Shown one piece after another: positions 1 to 6,872 of a stretch of DNA of 26,961 bases. The DNA is from a bacterium BMS3Abin14. Its GTDB lineage: Bacteria; BMS3Abin14. The notes beneath the pieces are model-generated. The model made no database searches. It saw nothing but the letters and a program-made list of their open reading frames with translations, and was not told where the DNA came from. A program made the translations under genes and the position numbers. The stretch spans positions 1 to 26,961 of the forward strand of contig BDTG01000018.1 in the NCBI GenBank assembly GCA_002897695.1, read 5' to 3'. Numbering within the stretch: position 1 is the first letter of the stretch; every line of letters begins with the position of its first letter.

Positions 1-22
1 GCGGGACCGGGCCTGAAATGAA

Positions 23-49
23 AACCCGCCGCAGCCCGCGCGGCGGGTT
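23..49. terminator. GC-rich hairpin, possible terminator
   Basis: Perfect 10-bp inverted repeat (AACCCGCCGC at 23-32, GCGGCGGGTT at 40-49) with a 7-base loop. Read on the minus strand it is followed by TTTTCATTT, which resembles a rho-independent terminator. Read on the plus strand only two T's follow. No gene in the window reads toward it on the minus strand, so it may end a gene lying left of the window or be a repeat. Confidence 0.4.
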
Positions 50-75
50 CGCTGTGAACGCGATGTTTCCCGCGG

Positions 76-125
76 CGCTTTAGCTGCATTTGTTTCGCGC
101 CCGCAAGTTGCCCTTAAATCGGCGC
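76..125 (+). repeat. Imperfect 50-bp direct repeat, copy A
   Basis: Begins CGCTTTAGCTG, shares GCGCCCGCAAG in the middle and ends AAATCGGCGC. The second copy lies at 203-253. Ends and centre are conserved while the rest has diverged. No coding function is visible. Confidence 0.6.
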
Positions 126-202
126 GTAAAGCACTATCCGTAAAAACCGAAAAACCCGTCCCAGCTTTCAGCCGTGGCGGGCATGTTCCCATAAAAAATC
201 CC

Positions 203-253
203 CGCTTTAGCTGAATTTGTATAGCGCCCGCAAGCTGAAGCTCAAATCGGCGC
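203..253 (+). repeat. Imperfect 50-bp direct repeat, copy B
   Basis: Second copy of the repeat at 76-125, same orientation, 127 bp further along. Shared blocks are CGCTTTAGCTG, ATTTGT, GCGCCCGCAAG and AAATCGGCGC. Apart from these repeats and the tandem repeats at 385-459, nothing gene-like is visible in bases 1-560. Confidence 0.6.
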
Positions 254-384
254 TGATGATTATGTATAACACATCGAGAGGCCGTTTTCAAGCTGTGGGA
301 GTTCAGGAGGGGAGGGAGGAAAAGTTCCAGATTTAAGACTCCAGACCCTCCAAAAACTTAACCCGAAACTTGCTTGTCCACCGA

Positions 385-423
385 CTTGTCACGGCGACTT
401 GTCACGGCGACTTGTCACGGCGA
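385..423 (+). repeat. Three tandem copies of a 13-bp unit
   Basis: CTTGTCACGGCGA occurs three times without mismatch (385-397, 398-410, 411-423). It runs directly into the 19-bp tandem repeat that follows. There are no spacers, so it is not a CRISPR array. Confidence 0.9.
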
Positions 424-459
424 AGCTGCAAGCGAAGACGGAAGCTGCAAGCGAAGACG
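422..459 (+). repeat. Two tandem copies of a 19-bp unit
   Basis: GAAGCTGCAAGCGAAGACG is present twice (422-440, 441-459). A near copy in inverted orientation lies at 1287-1311, with the blocks CGGCGAAGCT and GCGAAGACGGG conserved around four variable bases. It is therefore a dispersed element, not a local slip only. Confidence 0.85.
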
Positions 460-564
460 GGACACCAGATCCCAGCTTGCCCGTCGTAGCCTCCTGTCCG
501 AAGCAGTTCAGAAACCACACCTGTTGGCCTTTCCCTTGCATTTCACATCACCACTAGCAACCTA

Positions 565-600
565 TTGACACAGGTATCTTTTTTGATACAATTGAGAGGA
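565..600 (+). promoter_or_regulatory. Toxin-antitoxin promoter with palindromic operator
   Basis: TTGACA at 565-570 and TACAAT at 587-592, 16 bases apart, form a strong sigma-70-type promoter. GTATC (574-578) and GATAC (585-589), separated by six T's, form an inverted repeat that overlaps the -10 box. This is a natural operator for autorepression by the HTH antitoxin. A GAGAGGA ribosome binding site (594-600) precedes the ATG at 605. Confidence 0.75.
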
Positions 601-604
601 CATA

Positions 605-946
605 ATGGTGCCGTTGAAGGTGAACTTTTTCAGGCAGGAAAGCGGATCGGAGCCGGTTCGATCCTGGCTCAAGAGTCTGACTCCTCTTGAAAGAAGACTT
701 ATCGGCCGGGACATAAAGACTGTTCAATGGGGCTGGCCTCTCGGAATGCCCCTGGTTCGAAGTCTCGGAGTTGGGCTCTGGGAGGTTCGAACCGGGCTTC
801 CGGGCCGGATTGCGCGGGTCATTTTCTGCATGTTGGACGATCATATTGTGCTCCTTCACAGATTCATCAAAAAGCAGGCAAAAACACCAAAAGAAGAAAT
901 CAGACTTGCCAAAAAACGAATGACCACATTGCGGGGTGGAAAATGA
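605..946 (+). CDS. higB: Type II toxin, HigB/RelE-like (phage Gp49-like, DUF891)
   Basis: 113-residue protein of the Gp49-like/DUF891 branch of the RelE/ParE toxin superfamily. Members of this branch act as the toxin of type II modules, usually by cleaving mRNA at the ribosome. Family hallmarks seen are the GLWEVRTGLPGRIARVIFC stretch (about residues 57-75), the IVLLHRFIKKQ strand and the basic TPKEEIRLAKKRM C-terminal helix. The stop codon overlaps the next start as ATGA, so toxin and antitoxin are translationally coupled, toxin first, as in higBA. Start ATG 605 has a GAGAGGA site four bases upstream and a strong promoter. It is full length for the family and looks intact. RNase activity is inferred from family only. 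Confidence 0.85.
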   Translation: MVPLKVNFFRQESGSEPVRSWLKSLTPLERRLIGRDIKTVQWGWPLGMPLVRSLGVGLWEVRTGLPGRIARVIFCMLDDHIVLLHRFIKKQAKTPKEEIRLAKKRMTTLRGGK

Positions 947-1239
947 GCACAAAAAGAACTAATCCCCATATCGGAAGTGCTTTTGATGACTTTCTGGAGG
1001 AAGAAGGCACTCTGCACGAGATCGAAATAATCGCGGTAAAGAGAATTATCGCCCACCAGATTGCTGAACTGATGGAGGCGGAGTGCATTTCCAAAACCGC
1101 CATGGCTGCCAGGATGCGTACCAGTCGAGCCGTGCTCGATCGACTGCTTGATTCCGAGAATACGGGAGTAACTTTGAAAACTCTAGGCAAAGCCGCAAGC
1201 GTGCTCGGTAAAAAACTGCACGTCAGTCTGGCTTCCTGA
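943..1239 (+). CDS. higA: Antitoxin, XRE/HigA-like HTH protein
   Basis: 98-residue protein starting inside the toxin stop codon (ATGA overlap at 943-946). The C-terminal half carries a helix-turn-helix of the XRE type: SKTAMAARMRTSRAVLDRLL, then a GVTLKTLGKAASVLGKKLHV tail typical of HigA-like antitoxins paired with Gp49-like toxins. The acidic N-terminal part (DDFLEEEG) is likely the toxin-facing region. It should neutralise the preceding toxin and repress the shared promoter at the GTATC-N6-GATAC palindrome. No separate ribosome binding site is needed given the coupling. Function is inferred from family and arrangement. Confidence 0.85.
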   Translation: MSTKRTNPHIGSAFDDFLEEEGTLHEIEIIAVKRIIAHQIAELMEAECISKTAMAARMRTSRAVLDRLLDSENTGVTLKTLGKAASVLGKKLHVSLAS

Positions 1240-1274
1240 TCTTACCTAACAGACACTTTCCCCCTCACCTCAAT

Positions 1275-1327
1275 CCTCTCCCCCCACCCGTCTTCGCATA
1301 AAGCTTCGCCGCGCCAAGGGGGAGAGG
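1275..1327. repeat. Palindromic dispersed repeat with nested element
   Basis: CCTCTCCCCC (1275-1284) and GGGGGAGAGG (1318-1327) form a perfect 10-bp inverted repeat. Between them, 1287-1311 is an inverted near copy of the 418-461 repeat unit. The whole resembles the REP-like 'ctctccccc/gggggagag' palindromes found between genes in many genomes. No protein is encoded here. Confidence 0.7.
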
Positions 1328-1402
1328 AAGAGTTAGGATGCGGACCATCGGGAAGGGAAGAAGATTGCGGATATGACCTGTTTTATGCTCGCAATGACAC
1401 CG

Positions 1403-1430
1403 TTGGACCTTGGACATTGGACGTTGGGCC
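1403..1430 (+). repeat. Four tandem heptamers TTGGACN
   Basis: TTGGACC, TTGGACA, TTGGACG and TTGGGCC follow one another without gap. This is a short tandem repeat in the 245-bp gap between the antitoxin and the MFS gene. The rest of the gap holds the palindromic repeat at 1275-1327 and no recognisable promoter. Confidence 0.8.
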
Positions 1431-1484
1431 TGGACTTACACCTCCACACTTCCTTTTTAACCTCTCACCCTTTAGACTGACCGC

Positions 1485-2657
1485 ATGGCCGCATCGATAA
1501 TGAAAAAACCCGGCGGGGTGTCCAGGTGGTGGATCCTTGCGATAGTCCACCTTTCCACCCTCGCCTTCGCAATGACCCTGCAGCTCATCCCGCCGCTCCT
1601 GCCGGCCTTCGTCGCGCAATTCGGGATGACCAGGGGACAGGCCGGCCTCCTTATGGCCTTTTTTACGCTTCCAGGTATTTTCCTGTCCCTGCCCGGCGGT
1701 TATCTGGCCGACCATCTCGGGCCCCGGAAGGTCGGGCTCGTATCGCTCTCCCTGTTGGCGGCTGGGACGCTGGTAATGGTCATAGGCGGTTTGCCTTTCC
1801 TTTTCCTCGGAAGGCTTCTCTCGGGAGTCGGAGCCGGTTCACTCATGGTCGTCGTTCCCCAGGTCATTTCCCAAAGATTCGTCGGCCGGGAGATCGGACT
1901 GGCCATGGGACTCTTCAACACCGCGGTCCCTCTGGGCACCATTATGGCCTTCAACCTGATGGTTCCCATCACACAGTCCTTCGGGGTCCTGGCAGCTATC
2001 ACCTGGACGGCTGTTTTCGACCTGCTCGCGCTCGCCGGGTTTTTCCTCATCTTCACCGATCAGCCGTTGGACCCGAACGCCGGGCCCGCTCCCACGGTCA
2101 GGGGAGGGTTGAAAAACCTCGGGAGGGGGATATGGATCACCGCCGCGGTGTGGGCACTGTTCAACATGGCGCTGATGTCCTTCTTCACCTACGGCATCGA
2201 TTTCTTTACCCTCTCAGGGTTCGGCCCGAACTACTCGGCCTTTCTCGCGAGCATCCCCATGATGCTCTCTATCCCACTGGCCCCCGTCGCCGGGATGGCG
2301 CTCGACCGTTACGGCTGGAGAACAGGCCCGATTATCCTGGGGGGGGTGGCCTGCGCAATTGCTGTATTTTGCATCGCCTACTACCCCCATCTGGCCCTCC
2401 TCGAAACCATTGCCCTCGGGGTGGGAGTGGCGTTCATCCCTCCATCCATATTCACCATTGCCGGCGAGGTTCTCCCGAAAGAAAAGATGGGGGTCGGGTT
2501 CGGCCTGCTCAGCACTATTTTCAATATCGGCCTTTTCACAGCCATTCCCGTCCTCGGGGCGATGAAGGACTCGTTCGGCACCTACGGACCGAGCTTCACC
2601 GTGATGGCCGTGCTCCTTCTCGTAAGCTCGCGCCTTTCGTTCCTGCTCAGGAAATAA
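1485..2657 (+). CDS. MFS transporter
   Basis: 390-residue major facilitator superfamily permease with about 12 hydrophobic segments, the usual size. The cytoplasmic loop 2-3 signature is clear at residues 71-84 (GGYLADHLGPRKVG), and a weaker copy GMALDRYGWRTG opens the second half. The substrate cannot be told; the overall look is closest to the NarK/CynX-like 'MFS transporter' group. ATG 1485 is used because it gives a normal N-terminus before helix 1. ATG 1500 is nearly as good, and neither has a clear ribosome binding site. It is followed 59 bases later by an SDR gene on the same strand, so the two may be co-transcribed, though a palindrome lies between. Confidence 0.85.
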   Translation: MAASIMKKPGGVSRWWILAIVHLSTLAFAMTLQLIPPLLPAFVAQFGMTRGQAGLLMAFFTLPGIFLSLPGGYLADHLGPRKVGLVSLSLLAAGTLVMVIGGLPFLFLGRLLSGVGAGSLMVVVPQVISQRFVGREIGLAMGLFNTAVPLGTIMAFNLMVPITQSFGVLAAITWTAVFDLLALAGFFLIFTDQPLDPNAGPAPTVRGGLKNLGRGIWITAAVWALFNMALMSFFTYGIDFFTLSGFGPNYSAFLASIPMMLSIPLAPVAGMALDRYGWRTGPIILGGVACAIAVFCIAYYPHLALLETIALGVGVAFIPPSIFTIAGEVLPKEKMGVGFGLLSTIFNIGLFTAIPVLGAMKDSFGTYGPSFTVMAVLLLVSSRLSFLLRK

Positions 2658-2671
2658 TATCATTATGATAT
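2657..2671. promoter_or_regulatory. 15-bp palindrome between MFS and SDR genes
   Basis: ATATCA-TTA-TGATAT is a perfect inverted repeat starting at the MFS stop codon. It lacks the GC stem and T-run of a terminator, so an operator is more likely. No regulator gene adjoins it. Function is unknown. Confidence 0.35.
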
Positions 2672-2716
2672 CGCATGGTTGTCAATAATCTGTTTTCTAT
2701 GAAAGGAGAAAATCTC

Positions 2717-3466
2717 ATGTTAACAGGAAAGACCGCTATCGTGACAGGTTCAAGCCGTGGAATCGGGGCCGCTTGCGCGGTGCTTCTGGCGCGAAACGGT
2801 GCCGCCGTCGGGATCAACTATGTCGCAAACCAGGCGGCCGGTCAGGAGGTAATGGACCGGATAAAAACAGCCGGCGGTAAAGCTCATCTCGTACAGGCCG
2901 ACGCCAGGGACCGACAGCAGGTCGAAGCCATGATCACTGAAGTGGAAAAGACCCTCGGCCCAATAGACATCCTGGTGAATAATGCCAACATATCCTTTCC
3001 CGTAAAACCGTTCCTTGAATATGCGTGGGAGGAGATCCAGAGCAAACTGACCGGTGAGATCGGGGCATCCTTCAACTGCTGTCAGACCGTCCTTCCCGGG
3101 ATGATCAAACGTGGATATGGACGCATCATCAATATCAGCAGCGGGCTTTCGGTTGCTCCAGGTGATGGCTTCGTAGCCCATTCCACCGCCAAATCGGGGT
3201 TAAACGCCTTTACCCGTGCGCTGGCCCACGAATTTGGCCCAATGGGCATTACCGTCAACACGGTATCCCCCGGTTTGACTGAAACCGATGCCACATCCTG
3301 GTTACCCCAGGAGGCCAAGGCAGGCGCCGCTGCCCACATGCCGCTGCGCCGCATCGGGATGCCTGCCGACATCGCCGGGGCGGTTCTTTTCTTCGCCTCC
3401 GATCACTCGGGGCACATCACAGGGGCATATCTGGGAGTGGACGGCGGCGCCACGATGGTGCAGTAG
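2717..3466 (+). CDS. SDR family oxidoreductase (FabG-like), Tyr-to-His active site
   Basis: 249-residue classical short-chain dehydrogenase/reductase. The cofactor loop TGSSRGIG is at residues 10-17, NNAN (usually NNAG) at 88-91, and the C-terminal PLRRIGMPADIAGAVLF-type segment and GGATMVQ end are typical of FabG-like proteins. The catalytic Ser142 and Lys159 are present at canonical spacing, but the Tyr position is His155 (VAHSTAKSG). The codon is CAT, one base from TAT. Either this is a subfamily with His or the enzyme has lost ordinary reductase chemistry. Start ATG 2717 is chosen over 2675 because AGGAG at 2704-2708 lies eight bases upstream. It ends nine bases from the converging alcohol dehydrogenase. 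Confidence 0.88.
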   Translation: MLTGKTAIVTGSSRGIGAACAVLLARNGAAVGINYVANQAAGQEVMDRIKTAGGKAHLVQADARDRQQVEAMITEVEKTLGPIDILVNNANISFPVKPFLEYAWEEIQSKLTGEIGASFNCCQTVLPGMIKRGYGRIINISSGLSVAPGDGFVAHSTAKSGLNAFTRALAHEFGPMGITVNTVSPGLTETDATSWLPQEAKAGAAAHMPLRRIGMPADIAGAVLFFASDHSGHITGAYLGVDGGATMVQ

Positions 3467-3475
3467 AAACCTGCT

Positions 3476-4474
3476 CTATACCACCAGGACGCCGGCGCCG
3501 TTGATGCGGCCTCCCTTAAGGTCCATGAGGGCAGTGTTGGCGGCAGAGAGCGGAAAGGTCGCAACTTCCGTGCGAATGGGGATTTCGGGGGCCAGATCCA
3601 TGAGTTCCTGCCCATCTTTCCGGGTCGCGGCCGTTACGCTCCTGAGGGTCTTCTCGTAAAAAAGGTGCCTCTCATAGTCCATGGCGGGGATGGAAGACAT
3701 GTGAATGCCGGCGAGGGCAGCCGTACCGCCGCGGTCCAGCGCTTCGAGCGCCCTTAGCACGACCTCCCCTGCCGGGGCGAAGACCACGGCGGCGTCAAAC
3801 TTCACTGGAGGTGTCTCCTCTGTTTTTCCGGTCCATTTCGCACCCAGTTCCTCCGCCAGCCGGCGGTGTGCCTCACCGCGGGAAAAGGCATAGACATCAC
3901 AACCCCAATATTCTGCGATCTGAATAGCCACATGTGCGGATGCTCCAAATCCGAAGAGGCCAAGGCGGCCGCCGGGCTCAATGCCGCTTATCTTCAGGGC
4001 ACGATAACCGATGATCCCAGCGCACAGCAGGGGAGCGGCCTGAACATCGGGGAACCCCTCCGGTATGGAGTAGGCGAAATCCGCCGGAACGATGAGAGCT
4101 TCGGCATACCCTCCATCCCGATGGTAGCCGGTAAACCTCGCCGACTCACACAGATTTTCCATGCCCGAAAGGCAGAACCTGCAGCGCCCGCAGGTCTCGT
4201 TGAGCCAGGCCACGCCCACGCGATCACCCTCCAGGAACCGCTCAACACCCTCACCCAGCGACTTGACCGTTCCCACTACCTGGTGGCCCGGAGTCAGCGG
4301 CAGGTGTGGAAGCGGGAGATCCCCCTCCACCGTGTGAAGGTCGGTCCGGCAGACCCCGCAGGCACATACCTTGACCAGTATCTCGCCAGGGCCGGGGGCG
4401 GGTTCCGGAACGTCCGATCCATGGAGGGACACTTTGGACGCAGGCCCCGTTTTTTCAAGCACCATAGCACGCAT
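3476..4474 (-). CDS. Zinc-dependent alcohol dehydrogenase family protein
   Basis: 332-residue medium-chain dehydrogenase. The catalytic zinc ligands appear as Cys42 (CGVCRTDLH), His64 (PGHQ) and Cys151 (LLCAG). The structural zinc site is the Cys set 95, 98, 101 and 109 (CGRCRFC...C). The cofactor-binding turn GLFGFGASAH is near residue 172-181, in the form typical of the AdhP-like 'zinc-dependent alcohol dehydrogenase' group. All ligands are intact, so it is probably active on alcohols or aldehydes with NAD(P); the substrate is unknown. Its ATG overlaps the stop of the upstream permease gene (TAATG), which indicates translational coupling. It converges with the SDR gene, leaving nine bases and no obvious terminator. 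Confidence 0.9.
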   Translation of the reverse strand: MRAMVLEKTGPASKVSLHGSDVPEPAPGPGEILVKVCACGVCRTDLHTVEGDLPLPHLPLTPGHQVVGTVKSLGEGVERFLEGDRVGVAWLNETCGRCRFCLSGMENLCESARFTGYHRDGGYAEALIVPADFAYSIPEGFPDVQAAPLLCAGIIGYRALKISGIEPGGRLGLFGFGASAHVAIQIAEYWGCDVYAFSRGEAHRRLAEELGAKWTGKTEETPPVKFDAAVVFAPAGEVVLRALEALDRGGTAALAGIHMSSIPAMDYERHLFYEKTLRSVTAATRKDGQELMDLAPEIPIRTEVATFPLSAANTALMDLKGGRINGAGVLVV

Positions 4475-5769
4475 TACTCGGGAGGTACCTTCCTGAGAAC
4501 GACATGCTCCAGCAAAAGCACCAGCACTATCCCCACGATGAGCCCGTTCCCAAGCAGCGCCCTGGCAGTCGGCGGAAACAGGGCCATGAAGGATTTAGGC
4601 AGCATCGAAGCGACCGTCCCCAGAAGGAGTGGAAGGCCAACTACCGTGTAATCCCTGACATTCATAAGCCCATTTCTACCGGCAACAATCGAGATTCCGA
4701 TGCCCATCTGCGCCGCGAGGGTCACAAAAAGCGCCGCCGCGATGACCGCGCCCGGAATGGCAGAAAATACCGCTCCCACCTTCTGAAAAAAAGCCATGGC
4801 GATAAGCATAAGCCCGCACAGGAAAACCGGGAACCTGGATCCGACCCTGGTTACAAGGATCACACCGGGGCTCAGGGAATAGCTAACCGTTCCGACAACG
4901 CCGAAGGCCGCCGCCAGTAACCCCCCGGCGCCCGTATAGCTGATGCCCCGTTCCACCCTGGCTCCAAGGCCTTCCTTCCCCACGACCTCGGCCACCGACA
5001 TGTAGCTTCCAAGCCCGTTGATAAGGACGGCAACGTAGGCCAACAGGAAAGATATGGTCCCTGAGAAGGTGAATCTGGGGGCAGGTCCCAGAAGGGGGTG
5101 TGGAACAGCGATCCAGTGCACCCTGTACACCCCTGAAAGATCCACGCGCCCCAGGGCGAACATGGCCGCAAATCCCAGGGCAATTCCGATGAATATGGAA
5201 AGGTTCCGTGTAAAACCTTTTGTCCAGTGTGACAGCACAATGATAGCCAACATTATCAAGGTTGATATCATCAGTATGAAGGGGTCGCCGTGTGGAGCAG
5301 TTTCGCTCGTCCCGATAAGCATGGGATACAGGACCGGCAGCAGTGTCGTGGAAATAAGTATCAGGACCACTCCCACCACCCTGTCGGTAAAAAGCCGCTC
5401 AAGCCTGCTCACCAGGCCCAGTCCGCCGAGGAGGAGAAGCGCTGCACCTCCAGCGATCATCCCGCCGGATATTACAGCCAGGCCCTGGTCCGAAATGACA
5501 GCCACCGACAGAAGCAGCGCGGCCGACGGTCCGTCTACCAGAGGATAGCGGTGGCCAAACAGGCACTGACCCGCCGTGACCACCCCAACAACCAGGAGAA
5601 AACGCTGAAAGAGCGCTGTGGATTGAATGGGGTCCATGTGAAGAAAACCCGCCATGAGGTTGGAAGTCACGGTGACAAGGGGCAGGACGATCAGGAGCCA
5701 CTGGACCCCGTAAAGAATATTTCTGGCGAAGGGGGGTTTCTGGTCGAGGGTGTAAAGAAGGTCTGCCAT
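4474..5769 (-). CDS. NCS2 family nucleobase/xanthine permease
   Basis: 431-residue membrane protein of the nucleobase:cation symporter-2 family (uracil-xanthine permease type) with about 12-14 hydrophobic segments. Family features are the early QCLFGHRYPLVDGPSAA stretch, the SYMSVAEVVG segment in the middle (transport-motif region, where most members have a Glu) and the later NVRDYTVVG loop. It should import a purine, pyrimidine or similar base with H+ or Na+. The exact substrate is not determinable. It is the first gene of a two-gene unit with the alcohol dehydrogenase (one-base overlap). No strong ribosome binding site precedes ATG 5769, so the start is the less certain part. Confidence 0.85.
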   Translation of the reverse strand: MADLLYTLDQKPPFARNILYGVQWLLIVLPLVTVTSNLMAGFLHMDPIQSTALFQRFLLVVGVVTAGQCLFGHRYPLVDGPSAALLLSVAVISDQGLAVISGGMIAGGAALLLLGGLGLVSRLERLFTDRVVGVVLILISTTLLPVLYPMLIGTSETAPHGDPFILMISTLIMLAIIVLSHWTKGFTRNLSIFIGIALGFAAMFALGRVDLSGVYRVHWIAVPHPLLGPAPRFTFSGTISFLLAYVAVLINGLGSYMSVAEVVGKEGLGARVERGISYTGAGGLLAAAFGVVGTVSYSLSPGVILVTRVGSRFPVFLCGLMLIAMAFFQKVGAVFSAIPGAVIAAALFVTLAAQMGIGISIVAGRNGLMNVRDYTVVGLPLLLGTVASMLPKSFMALFPPTARALLGNGLIVGIVLVLLLEHVVLRKVPPE

Positions 5770-5777
5770 GACGGTGG

Positions 5778-5808
5778 ATTGTCCGACAGGATTGGTGGTT
5801 GAGTCAAC
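5778..5808 (-). promoter_or_regulatory. Possible promoter for permease-ADH unit
   Basis: On the minus strand TTGACT (5807-5802) and GACAAT (5783-5778) are 18 bases apart. The -35 lies within the 11-bp palindrome GTTGAGTCAAC (5798-5808), a possible operator. The -10 match is weak and the implied leader very short, so this is tentative. Confidence 0.3.
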
Positions 5809-5825
5809 GCATATTTTATTGTGGA

Positions 5826-6218
5826 TCAGTGGATGTTGAAACGGATCTCCCCGCGGTCGATCTTCCTCTGGAGATAGGACCTGACCGATCGTTTGACGAT
5901 CTCCCGTGTGGGGGGAAAGATGAGGGCAAAGCCGGTGAAGTCGGTGATAAAGCCCGGGGTAATGAGAAGGGCGCCGCCCAGCAGAAGCATTGCCCCGTTG
6001 ATGAGATCATCCCCGGGGAGGGTCCCCTGCTGCATCTTCCACTGAATGTTGGAGATCACCCGAAAGCCCTGACTGCGCGCATAGTAGGCGCCCAGGACTC
6101 CGGTGAGAATGATGATGAATATGGTATTGAGGGCGCCGATAACCGACCCCACCTTGATGATGAGGTAAAGCTCCATGGCAGGGACCAGGGTGAACAGAAG
6201 AAACAGGCGCAGAAACAA
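5826..6218 (-). CDS. fxsA: FxsA family membrane protein
   Basis: 130-residue inner-membrane protein of the FxsA family; E. coli FxsA overproduction relieves phage T7 exclusion by the F plasmid, and its normal role is unclear. It shows the family N-terminus (FTLVPAMELYLIIKVG), a second hydrophobic segment, the GGALLITPGFITDFTGFALIFPPTR core and a charged tail. Start TTG 6218 is preferred: GGAGG lies six bases upstream and the protein then begins like other members. The first upstream ATG (6299) would add 27 residues encoded by the terminator of the preceding gene. It follows the ferritin-like genes but probably has its own promoter or relies on read-through. Confidence 0.85.
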   Translation of the reverse strand: MFLRLFLLFTLVPAMELYLIIKVGSVIGALNTIFIIILTGVLGAYYARSQGFRVISNIQWKMQQGTLPGDDLINGAMLLLGGALLITPGFITDFTGFALIFPPTREIVKRSVRSYLQRKIDRGEIRFNIH

Positions 6219-6266
6219 AACATACCTCCAGGTCGTGGGTTCTAACAATAGTAACCACTTTTTGGC

Positions 6267-6297
6267 AAAAAAAAAGGGCAACCGTTTCGAGCTGCCC
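6267..6297 (-). terminator. Rho-independent terminator after ferritin-like gene
   Basis: On the minus strand GGGCAGC pairs with GTTGCCC (one G-T pair) around a TCGAAACG loop, and nine T's follow immediately (A-run at 6267-6275 on the plus strand). It sits 23 bases after the stop at 6320 and ends the 4Fe-4S/ferritin-like unit. Confidence 0.85.
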
Positions 6298-6319
6298 ATT
6301 GGTGCAATTATGTCAGTTT

Positions 6320-6847
6320 TCAGTGTTCCAGGGATATCTCCTGGTAGCCCAGCCAGAAACCGGTCCCCTGGAGAGAATCCAGCTCGGCCTGGATGATCTT
6401 CACGTGGCCCTCCTCAATGGCCTGGATGCTCTGGTAGAAGGACCTTGCCACATCCTCTTCGGCCCCGGCGGCCTGTTCAATATAAAATTCCACAGCTTTT
6501 TTCTCAAACCCGAGCGCTTCCTGGAGAGCCTTCATGTCATCAAAGTCATCCTGGGCGTCCACATGGCCGTTCGGAAAAATAAGCTTCTCCTGGTCTATCT
6601 TACCAAACCTGGCAACAGCCTGATCGTACGTCATCCAGGGTTCGTTATTGGTGATGGATTTGAAAAGAGCGGCAAAAATTGCCATGTGCTCCATCTCGTC
6701 CTTGGCCAGCTGCTCGAACACCTTCTTTCCTGCAGGGTCTTTGCTGCTCGCTGCCGCAATCCGATAAAACCTGCACCCTTTCTTCTCGGTTTCAAGCGCG
6801 ATCTGAAGGGCTTTTACATGTGATTCTCTCTTCTCGGACATTTTCAT
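6320..6847 (-). CDS. Ferritin-like diiron protein (rubrerythrin-type helical domain)
   Basis: 175-residue four-helix-bundle protein of the COG1633/ferritin-like group, without a rubredoxin domain. Diiron ligands are seen in the expected order: Glu in helix A (ALETEKKG), ExxH in helix B (KDEMEHMAIF), Glu in helix C (ALGFEKKAVEFY) and ExxH in helix D (IEEGHVKII). It probably binds iron and reduces peroxide or stores or handles iron. Start ATG 6847 has GAGGAG just upstream; a second in-frame ATG follows two codons later. It lies 25 bases after a second ferritin-like gene, with a strong terminator after it. The two proteins are clearly different in sequence, so this is not a recent duplication. 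Confidence 0.85.
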   Translation of the reverse strand: MKMSEKRESHVKALQIALETEKKGCRFYRIAAASSKDPAGKKVFEQLAKDEMEHMAIFAALFKSITNNEPWMTYDQAVARFGKIDQEKLIFPNGHVDAQDDFDDMKALQEALGFEKKAVEFYIEQAAGAEEDVARSFYQSIQAIEEGHVKIIQAELDSLQGTGFWLGYQEISLEH

Positions 6848-6872
6848 AGTCTCCTCTCGCCGTAAGGGATGT

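Noticed and set aside
385-459. CRISPR-like look of tandem repeats
   Set aside because: The units follow each other with no spacers and no cas genes are in the window.
374-568. 64-codon open frame on the plus strand
   Set aside because: It translates the 13-bp and 19-bp tandem repeats, has no ribosome binding site and overlaps the toxin promoter.
1526-2668. 380-codon open frame overlapping the MFS gene
   Set aside because: It is a GC-driven shadow frame of the transporter; its protein is Arg/Pro/His-rich without any recognisable domain.
3866-4651. 261-codon plus-strand frame opposite the alcohol dehydrogenase
   Set aside because: It is antisense to a gene with complete zinc motifs and has no domain or ribosome binding site.
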